This document shows positions 1 to 5,369 of a stretch of 9,459 nucleotides of DNA, in pieces. Origin of the DNA: RGIG464 sp045643185. Its GTDB lineage: Bacteria; Myxococcota_A; Bradymonadia; UBA4248. The notes below the pieces were generated by a model. The model was not told the origin of the DNA and ran no database searches. It saw only the letters and a list, made by a program, of their open reading frames with translations. The stretch is taken from positions 1-9,459 of the forward strand of contig JAZUKH010000008.1 in the NCBI GenBank assembly GCA_045643185.1. Reading direction: 5' to 3'. The first letter of the stretch is position 1, and every line of letters starts with the position of its first letter. A program made the translations under genes and the position numbers.

Positions 1-257
1 AAAGACCAAGTGTGATTTGACGAACAACGTTTGCGTCCCGCCCGATCCAGTGACCCAGCCAGGTTGCCATTCTGACCTTGACTGTGCGAACAACTCTTCT
101 GGAAAGACCAAGTGTGATTTGACGAACAACGTTTGCGTCACGCCCGATCCTGTGATTCAGACGGGTTGCCAGTCTGACCTTGACTGCGCGAACAACTCTT
201 CTGGAAAGACCAAGTGTGATTTGACGAACAACGTTTGCGTCACGCCCGATCCTGTGA
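1..257 (+). repeat. 102-bp in-frame tandem repeat, about 2.5 copies, open at left edge
   Basis: The block starting aaagaccaagtgtgattt recurs at 1, 103 and 205, a period of 102 bp (34 codons). The two full units differ at only about nine positions, and the third stops at about 257 where the lamin-tail domain follows. Each unit encodes four cysteines and a PDPV linker. Such near-identity at DNA level indicates recent duplication or homogenisation. More copies may lie upstream of the window. Confidence 0.95.
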
Positions 258-2626
258 CCAATGATATGTTTAAACTTGTCATTAGTCAGGTTTATTCAGG
301 AGGCGCAACCACTGATGCATTATATGATGCCAAATTTGTTGAAATATTCAATCCGACAAGTGAATCTATTCAATTGAAACAAGCGAGTATTCAATATTCA
401 GCCAAAGCCTCATCTGATATATCAGGAATTTGTTCTTTACCTGATGACATTACAATTCCAGAATACTCGTACTACTTGGTATCATTAACCCCCGGGGCGA
501 CATTTTCTTCGCAAAATGCCGATTTCACGTGTTCGAAAATGGTTCAAGCTGCAGAAAAAGCAGGGAAAATTTATTTAGTACCCTCAAAAAATCAATTATC
601 GTCAGCATTGCCACAGAAAGGTGAGTATATTGACGGAATTGGCTACGGTAGCGGTGCGAGCTGGTATGAAGGCGAGGCTCCTACGCCCGGATTAACAAAG
701 AAGACAGCAGCTATACGAAAAAACGGAGGCTGTTTGGATACAGACAATAATGCCAAGGATTTTGATGTGGCCACCCCCAATCCGAGGAATTCGTATTCTC
801 CCAAGCATGCGTGCGTTGTTGTCACAAATTGCAATACGGACAGTGATTGTGCGACAAATACAACCGGAGAAACGAAATGTGAAAACAACGAATGTGTTAT
901 TCCCCAGCCATTCTGTGGTAATGGTGTGATTGAGGGTATTGAAGCGTGTGATACAAACAATTTAGGTGGTTTGAGCTGTAGTGATATCGACGCGACCAAG
1001 TATATTGATGCTGGAAAATTGAAATGCACAGGTTGTGAATTTGATACATCAGAATGTGTTGAATGTACTGATGATAATTATGGATTGTGCAAAATAAATC
1101 AAATTTGTGTTTCAGGGCGTTGTTCATATTCGAATCCAGATCCGTTCTGTGGCGATGGAATATTGAATACTGAATCAGAAGAATGTGATGGTGAAGTGTT
1201 TAAAGACAATTTAACCACGTGTGCAGAACATAATTTGGCATACATCTCAGGGAAACTCATGTGTAACAGTGCCTGTCAGCTCGTTGAAGCAAATTGTGCC
1301 ATTTCATCTGTTGAAAATAAATGTGATGAAAATTACACTTGGATTCCAAAATATGGAGTTTGTGCATTAAACATTAATAATGCCGTTGACCTCGTTACTT
1401 TGCATAATACTTGGAATCAGACGGGGGCGGCATCATACGCAACGGATTCTAATCAAAATCCAGCGTTCATTTTAACCTCGGATATAGATTTGGGCGTTAT
1501 TTCATCCTGGGATGGTCTTGGTACGGAAGCAAATCCGTTTAGCGGGATTTTCTTTGGTAATGGCAAGTGGATTACAGGAACGACATCAACATGCGGTTTA
1601 TTCAACGTTACAAACGGAGCAAGAGTAGATAATTTAAATATCAAAATGACGATTGAGTCAAACCAAACAACATTTGGCGGGCTTGCAAAAAAAGTGACCG
1701 GAGGTTCGTTCTCTCACATCCATGTGAAAGGAAATTTCACGAATTCTCATGGAGGAGGTTACTATTTAGACTACCCATACTATCTTGGAAGCATATTTGG
1801 CAGTGTAAAAGATGCAGAGCTTGATCATATTATCAATAATGCCATGTCTATATTTAATATTAGCAAGTATTCAGGAACTCAAGATATTTGGTACATTGGA
1901 GGTTTTGCTGGAAAATTGGAAGGCGTTAAGGCATCAGGTTTGACTTTTAATGGGTCGCTGGTTACGAACGCAAATGGTGTTTTTGTGGGAGGATTTGCTG
2001 CAGAAATGGAAAATAGTACCATCACAGACAGCAGTCAAAGCGGAACCCTTTCATTAACAAATAATGCGAGAGGAACAATTACCTATGCCTCTTCAATTGT
2101 TTCTAAAGCATCTAACAATGTTATATTGGATAATATTATACTGAACGATAAACTCTCACTTTCTAGTATAAACGGAGAGTCGACTTACAACTATGATTAT
2201 TATTCAAAAGTCTTATATTATGATTTGTTTTATGATTGTTCTAACTGTTTATTTAACAGAGTTCACAGCATGACAGCTGCCGAAGAATCTTTTGGTTTAC
2301 TTAATAAGGTATTTGCAGGTATTGGTAGAAAAGGTTCTAACATCAGAATAACAAACACCAGAATTCAGTCAAGTTATTATTTTGATAGTGATGTTGAAGA
2401 TGAAGTGAAATTATATAATTGTGATATTCCAAACTATCCGATTTTTTCAAACTATGAATTGTCTAAAACGGTTGATGCGTTGAATAAAGTGTTATCCGAT
2501 GCGTCACAGAATAAGGGGTCAATCAACGTTCCAGGGGGGAAATATCTTCCATGGTTTAAGAATGAGCAAAAGCAAGTAACCCTTAAAATGACGGCCTCCG
2601 AAAAAGAAATGTATATCGTTAAATAA
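2..2626 (+). CDS. Modular Cys-repeat surface protein, 5'-truncated (lamin-tail domain, Myxococcus-type Cys repeats, GLUG/beta-helix-like C-terminus)
   Basis: The frame is open to the left edge, so the start and any signal peptide lie outside; 874 codons are visible before the TAA. Modules in order: 34-residue repeats with spacing C-x5-C-x9-C-x6-C (to about 257); a lamin-tail-like domain (about 272-802) opening with LVISQVYSGG and FVEIFNPTS and closing with DGIGYGSG and PTPG; a degenerate copy of the Cys repeat (830-895); two Myxococcus-type cysteine-rich repeats beginning CGNGVIEGIEACD (914-1060) and CGDGILNTESEECD (1148-1297); then a long Asn/Ser/Gly-rich region (1370-2623) with GLUG-like pieces such as GLFNVTNGARVDNLNI and GGFAGKLEG, which suggests a repetitive beta-solenoid. 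Similar architectures in Myxococcota are secreted or cell-surface proteins; adhesion is inference. No C-terminal sorting motif is visible. From about 260 onward the gene is AT-rich and uses TTA and TCA freely, unlike the minus-strand genes. No intrinsic terminator with a T-tract follows it on the plus strand. Confidence 0.85.
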   Translation, partial: KTKCDLTNNVCVPPDPVTQPGCHSDLDCANNSSGKTKCDLTNNVCVTPDPVIQTGCQSDLDCANNSSGKTKCDLTNNVCVTPDPVTNDMFKLVISQVYSGGATTDALYDAKFVEIFNPTSESIQLKQASIQYSAKASSDISGICSLPDDITIPEYSYYLVSLTPGATFSSQNADFTCSKMVQAAEKAGKIYLVPSKNQLSSALPQKGEYIDGIGYGSGASWYEGEAPTPGLTKKTAAIRKNGGCLDTDNNAKDFDVATPNPRNSYSPKHACVVVTNCNTDSDCATNTTGETKCENNECVIPQPFCGNGVIEGIEACDTNNLGGLSCSDIDATKYIDAGKLKCTGCEFDTSECVECTDDNYGLCKINQICVSGRCSYSNPDPFCGDGILNTESEECDGEVFKDNLTTCAEHNLAYISGKLMCNSACQLVEANCAISSVENKCDENYTWIPKYGVCALNINNAVDLVTLHNTWNQTGAASYATDSNQNPAFILTSDIDLGVISSWDGLGTEANPFSGIFFGNGKWITGTTSTCGLFNVTNGARVDNLNIKMTIESNQTTFGGLAKKVTGGSFSHIHVKGNFTNSHGGGYYLDYPYYLGSIFGSVKDAELDHIINNAMSIFNISKYSGTQDIWYIGGFAGKLEGVKASGLTFNGSLVTNANGVFVGGFAAEMENSTITDSSQSGTLSLTNNARGTITYASSIVSKASNNVILDNIILNDKLSLSSINGESTYNYDYYSKVLYYDLFYDCSNCLFNRVHSMTAAEESFGLLNKVFAGIGRKGSNIRITNTRIQSSYYFDSDVEDEVKLYNCDIPNYPIFSNYELSKTVDALNKVLSDASQNKGSINVPGGKYLPWFKNEQKQVTLKMTASEKEMYIVK

Positions 2627-2713
2627 CTCGAGGAAGTCTCAGATCAACGATCAACAGTGAATTGTGTATTTGGGGCTTTAACCTGTTCTTACAGTACATG
2701 ACGAGTTTATGAA
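2627..2713. other. Convergent intergenic segment without recognised features
   Basis: This stretch follows the stop of the plus-strand surface protein and precedes the hairpin cluster. I see no gene, no hairpin followed by a T-run on the plus strand, and no promoter. A short GATCAAC direct duplication near 2642-2656 is the only pattern. A minus-strand ORF across it is not credible because it runs through the hairpins. Confidence 0.5.
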
Positions 2714-2750
2714 TAAAAAGCGCCGCGTATTGCAAAGCAATAGCGGCGCT
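2714..2750 (-). terminator. Intrinsic terminator of the beta-helix lipoprotein gene
   Basis: Read on the minus strand, hairpin 1 (14 base pairs with one bulge, TTT loop) is followed directly by a run of Ts and then ATTC. It lies about 90 bp past the stop codon at 2837, after two similar hairpins without T-runs. On the plus strand the same hairpin is followed by TAAGAGG, so it does not look like a terminator for the convergent gene. Confidence 0.8.
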
Positions 2751-2818
2751 AAGAGGCCGTATGCGCAAAGCGCATAGGCCGATGCGACGGGCGTATTGCG
2801 GAAGGCAATAGCCCGCGC
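2719..2818. repeat. Cluster of three tandem bulged hairpins sharing one design
   Basis: Hairpin 1 (2719-2750): outer stem AGCGCCGC/GCGGCGCT, bulged G, inner stem TATTGC/GCAATA, loop AAA. Hairpin 2 (2755-2780): outer GGCC/GGCC, bulged G, inner TATGCGC/GCGCATA, loop AAA. Hairpin 3 (2788-2815): outer CGGGC/GCCCG, bulged G, inner TATTGC/GCAATA, loop GGAAG; a further GCG/CGC pairing past a bulged A extends it to 2784-2818. The unpaired G sits at the same junction in all three, while outer-stem sequences differ and still pair. The cluster lies between convergent genes, in the 3' region of the minus-strand lipoprotein transcript. It could be a REP-like or MITE-like repeat, or an RNA-stabilising 3' structure. 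Confidence 0.85.
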
Positions 2819-2836
2819 CCAAAGAATCTCAGAGAT

Positions 2837-4696
2837 TTACCAGAAATTTGCGCCAGTCGTCAGATCTTTATCATCGCTCATTTCGTTCAACTCTGCGGCT
2901 TCGGTGCACGCATCAGGCGCAGAGCAGCGCATGTTTCCGGAAGCTTTGCCGCGGACGTTTTGGACGGAGAAACTGCCGTAGACGGCATCCGGGGTGTAAT
3001 GTTCGACGCGATTATCGAACAAACGAAGGTCCGTGATCGTGGATGCAGAGAGATGTCCTTCGTGAACGACGTTGTCTTTGATGCAGACTTTGTTGCGGTT
3101 CGTGAGCATAAGGCGAGTGTGGGTGATCTCATTTTCGACAAAGAAACTTGGGAATTCCTGGTTCATATCGGTGCCGTATGAGCAACAGATCGAATAGCCG
3201 CATCCAACGCTGTATGTGAATTTTTCGAAGTTATTGCGATACATGATGTATGACGATTTTCCGCGCGGAATAAAGGGATTATCGACGTATTTTTCCATGT
3301 CGCCGACGGAGAATCGATTATATTCGAGGAATGTATTGTATGAATCGATGATCACGTCGCCGCCGACATTGTCGTGGAAGTAGTTGTGGTCGACGATGAC
3401 ATTTTTGTTGACGCGTCCGGCGCCTTCAAAGTCGATGCCGAACTGCGGATCGGTGCCGCTGGTGTGATGGATTTCGTTGTTCGAGATGCGGACGCCGTCG
3501 ACGCCGACGACGGAGATGCCTTGTCGGAAGTTATCATCAAATTCGCAGTTTGCGATGATGAAGTTGTTCGAGACTTGATTGTCCGGTTTATAATCGAAGA
3601 TGAGGATGCCGTCGCCGTGAGCCGACTTGAACTTCGTTTTATTGATGAGGATATGGTTGGAATAATAGGACGTGATGCCGTTGCATTCTTCGTCGGTTGT
3701 GGTGGATTCGGAAAGCGTGTGTTGGCTCTTTTCACCGATGAGCACGCCGCCTTCGATGTAGATATTTGCGCGTTTGCGTAGGTTGATGATGTTGCAGTCG
3801 TAGGTGTTGGTCGGGATCATCTGCAAAATGACGTTATCACTCATGATGAGTGCGATGCCGTCTTGCATGTAGAGACCTTCCGTGAAGTTTTCTTCGGGAC
3901 TGTAGCCGATCGGGTAGTGGCCATCCGGGATCACGATGCGCGTATAACCGGCGTTTTTGGCGTCTTCGATAGCTTTGGCGAATCCCTGGGTCGTTTCTTT
4001 AGCTTTTGAGACGTCGTAAACGTTTGAGATGTTGTATTTTTTAATGTCGATCGTCGTTTCGTAGCTGTATTCGGGAAGATCAGGGAATTCAATTTTTGGG
4101 TGTTTGGGGTAGCTCCATTCGGCGCATGTTCCTTCAATATCGGGCAGATCGGGCAAAATGCCGTCGGGGATCGTCTTCACGGGGCAGTCAATTTTTCCGT
4201 CATTGTCGATATCTTTGTCTTCGAAACCGCACCCACAGACGCCGGGGGCCGTTTTATTTGGGTCGTTCGGGCACAAGTCATCGGGGCAAGCATTACCGTC
4301 GCAACCAGAAACGCATTCTTTTTTCTCGATAAGGCCGTTATTGCACCAGGTAATCGTGTCTTTTCCGTCGATTTTCGTACAAGTCGTTTCCGTGCCGGAA
4401 CATTCGTCGCATCGCTTGTCTTTGGCATTGCACAGCGCGGCATTTTCGCATGTTTTCTGTGTTTTCCATGCGTCAGAGACGCATTGTTCCAGTTTATTAT
4501 CGGAGCATTGCCAGGCATTTTCGGCGCAGACTTTGTTGGTATCCTTGTTATCTTGTTTTCCCTTGTTATCTTGGTCTTTATGGTCATTTTGTTGCGATTG
4601 ACCTTGGTCGGATTCGTCCGAGGAATCCTCGGAACACGCGTATGTGGTGAAGCAGAGTGCAGCAAGGGAGAGACATAAATAATGACGAATATTCAT
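2837..4696 (-). CDS. Cys-rich lipoprotein with calcium-type loop and right-handed beta-helix domain
   Basis: 619 residues. The ATG at 4696 is preceded by GGAGG four bases upstream. An N-terminal signal peptide ends in TTYAC, with lipidated Cys21, so the mature protein should be envelope- or surface-anchored. An acidic/Gln/Asn/Lys linker (22-55) follows. Next is a Cys module (57-99) with CSDNKLEQC and a conserved Trp, then more Cys pairs. Residues 142-171 carry CPNDPNKTAPGVCGCG and DIDNDGKIDC, a thrombospondin-3/calcium-loop-like motif common in myxobacterial secreted proteins. From about 225 to 600 the sequence has the start of a pectate-lyase-like fold (AIEDAKNAGYTRIVIPDGHY) and repeated beta-helix rungs (ANIYIEGGVLIG, GVRISNNEIHH, NVIVDHNYFHDN, LEYNRFSV). 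Binding or cleavage of a polysaccharide is inferred from the fold; I cannot identify catalytic residues or a specific lyase family. An 18-bp near-duplication in the linker (about 4543-4573) encodes DNKGKQ/DNK. Confidence 0.9.
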   Translation of the reverse strand: MNIRHYLCLSLAALCFTTYACSEDSSDESDQGQSQQNDHKDQDNKGKQDNKDTNKVCAENAWQCSDNKLEQCVSDAWKTQKTCENAALCNAKDKRCDECSGTETTCTKIDGKDTITWCNNGLIEKKECVSGCDGNACPDDLCPNDPNKTAPGVCGCGFEDKDIDNDGKIDCPVKTIPDGILPDLPDIEGTCAEWSYPKHPKIEFPDLPEYSYETTIDIKKYNISNVYDVSKAKETTQGFAKAIEDAKNAGYTRIVIPDGHYPIGYSPEENFTEGLYMQDGIALIMSDNVILQMIPTNTYDCNIINLRKRANIYIEGGVLIGEKSQHTLSESTTTDEECNGITSYYSNHILINKTKFKSAHGDGILIFDYKPDNQVSNNFIIANCEFDDNFRQGISVVGVDGVRISNNEIHHTSGTDPQFGIDFEGAGRVNKNVIVDHNYFHDNVGGDVIIDSYNTFLEYNRFSVGDMEKYVDNPFIPRGKSSYIMYRNNFEKFTYSVGCGYSICCSYGTDMNQEFPSFFVENEITHTRLMLTNRNKVCIKDNVVHEGHLSASTITDLRLFDNRVEHYTPDAVYGSFSVQNVRGKASGNMRCSAPDACTEAAELNEMSDDKDLTTGANFW

Positions 4697-4754
4697 TGAA
4701 CCTCCAAAGAGAAATAATCTTGAATTTATTAAAGTTGATAAAAGCCGATCACTG

Positions 4755-4797
4755 AACTCGCTACCTGGGCGAGTTGGATGGGCTAAATAGGCGAGTT
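4755..4797. promoter_or_regulatory. Repeated GGCGAGTT boxes upstream of the beta-helix lipoprotein gene
   Basis: AACTCGC (4755-4761) and GCGAGTT (4769-4775) form a perfect 7-bp inverted repeat with a 7-base centre. A further GGCGAGTT (4790-4797) repeats the box at 4768-4775 with a start-to-start distance of 22 bp, about two helical turns. The array sits 60-100 bp upstream of the minus-strand ATG at 4696, a position typical of an operator or activator site. The promoter itself, which may include the AT-rich TTTAATAAATTCAAGATTAT stretch on the minus strand, is not clear enough to call. The regulator is unknown. Confidence 0.4.
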
Positions 4798-4836
4798 AAT
4801 GTGAATTTTCAATGGAAAAACAAGGAGATGCGTTCC

Positions 4837-4932
4837 ATGAAGCGGGCGATCGCGCACCAAACAAAAAACGCCACTGTACAGAAGACAGCGGCGTTGAAGC
4901 CATGCGGCAAATTGCCGCAGAACGAGAGGTGA
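4837..4932 (+). CDS. Possible 31-residue basic peptide ORF
   Basis: ATG at 4837 follows AAGGAG at 4822-4827 with nine bases between, which is a good ribosome-binding spacing. It reads 31 codons to TGA at 4930-4932, ending CGKLPQNER. The peptide is Lys-rich with one Cys. The same DNA contains the minus-strand terminator and a second hairpin, so the apparent coding frame may be accidental. No convincing plus-strand promoter or terminator was found. I do not recognise the peptide. Confidence 0.2.
   Translation: MKRAIAHQTKNATVQKTAALKPCGKLPQNER
4863..4895 (-). terminator. Intrinsic terminator of the small Cys-rich lipoprotein gene
   Basis: On the minus strand the stem AACGCC/GGCGTT continues past one A/C mismatch into CTGT/ACAG around a seven-base loop, and is followed by six Ts. 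It lies about 45 bp past the stop at 4940, matching the end of the small lipoprotein transcript. Confidence 0.85.
4903..4919. repeat. Short GC-rich palindrome next to the terminator
   Basis: TGCGGC/GCCGCA arms enclose AAATT; the symmetry extends to TGCGGCAA/TTGCCGCA around a central A. It lies between the stop of the small lipoprotein gene and its terminator, with no T-run of its own. It may be an accessory 3' hairpin. Confidence 0.55.
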
Positions 4933-4939
4933 GGGTTGT

Positions 4940-5278
4940 TTATTCTGCAATGACGATGTAGTAGCCGTCGTCGAGTTTTTTGCAGTACGCGTTGTCGACG
5001 GATTCAGCTTCTGTGCAAGGTTTGAAGCAACCTGATTTGTCATTAAAAGTTTTGCAGAAAGTGTCGTTACTGCAGTTGAAGCTTATCCATTCATCGCGGT
5101 GTCCAGCGCCACGAGCACTGCAAGTATAGAGGATTCCGTCGGCGCAGGTTGTCGCACCGATGACGGAGCAAGCTTCATACGGACCGACGACATTTTCGTC
5201 CTCATCTTCGGAGCAAGCGACGAAGCCGAAGCCGAAAAGAGCGAGTGAGGTGAAGAGCAATTTTTTCGGAAGAAGCAT
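4940..5278 (-). CDS. Small Cys-rich lipoprotein
   Basis: 112 residues from ATG at 5278. This start is chosen because AGGTGA lies six bases upstream; an in-frame GTG at 5287 would overlap that site. The signal peptide MLLPKKLLF...FGFVAC gives lipid Cys22, followed by an acidic SEDEDEN tether. The mature part has eight cysteines. Its core, CADGILYTC (45-53), Trp64, C69-x5-C75, C84 and C88, follows the same order and nearly the same spacing as the module at residues 57-99 of the neighbouring 619-residue lipoprotein, which suggests a shared disulfide-bonded domain. The function is not recognised. The gene starts 91 bp after the dikinase stop and beyond the dikinase terminator. I could not see a clear promoter, so expression depends on read-through or on a promoter inside the dikinase 3' end. 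Confidence 0.85.
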   Translation of the reverse strand: MLLPKKLLFTSLALFGFGFVACSEDEDENVVGPYEACSVIGATTCADGILYTCSARGAGHRDEWISFNCSNDTFCKTFNDKSGCFKPCTEAESVDNAYCKKLDDGYYIVIAE

Positions 5279-5303
5279 GGTGATCACCTAAAAAGTGGGT
5301 AGA

Positions 5304-5342
5304 AACGAAAAAAACTCCCCGCCCGAAGGGGACGGGGAGTTT
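5304..5342 (-). terminator. Strong intrinsic terminator after the dikinase gene
   Basis: AAACTCCCCG (5312-5321) pairs perfectly with CGGGGAGTTT (5333-5342). An inner CCC/GGG with a GAA loop continues the helix past a two-base bulge. On the minus strand the stem runs into seven Ts. It begins 28 bp past the stop codon of the dikinase. Confidence 0.92.
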
Positions 5343-5369
5343 AGTTATCCGTTAACGTCGGAGAAAGAA

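Noticed and set aside
1..257. CRISPR-like array
   Set aside because: Repeats are 102 bp, contiguous, in frame and coding, with no spacers.
2619..2822. 67-codon minus-strand ORF in the convergent gap
   Set aside because: It is made almost entirely of the three hairpins and overlaps the end of the surface protein gene. Composition and context indicate structure, not coding.
4100..4678. Overlapping plus-strand frames opposite the beta-helix lipoprotein
   Set aside because: They are shadows of the Cys-rich and linker coding sequence. The minus frame has a ribosome site, a lipobox and recognised domains.
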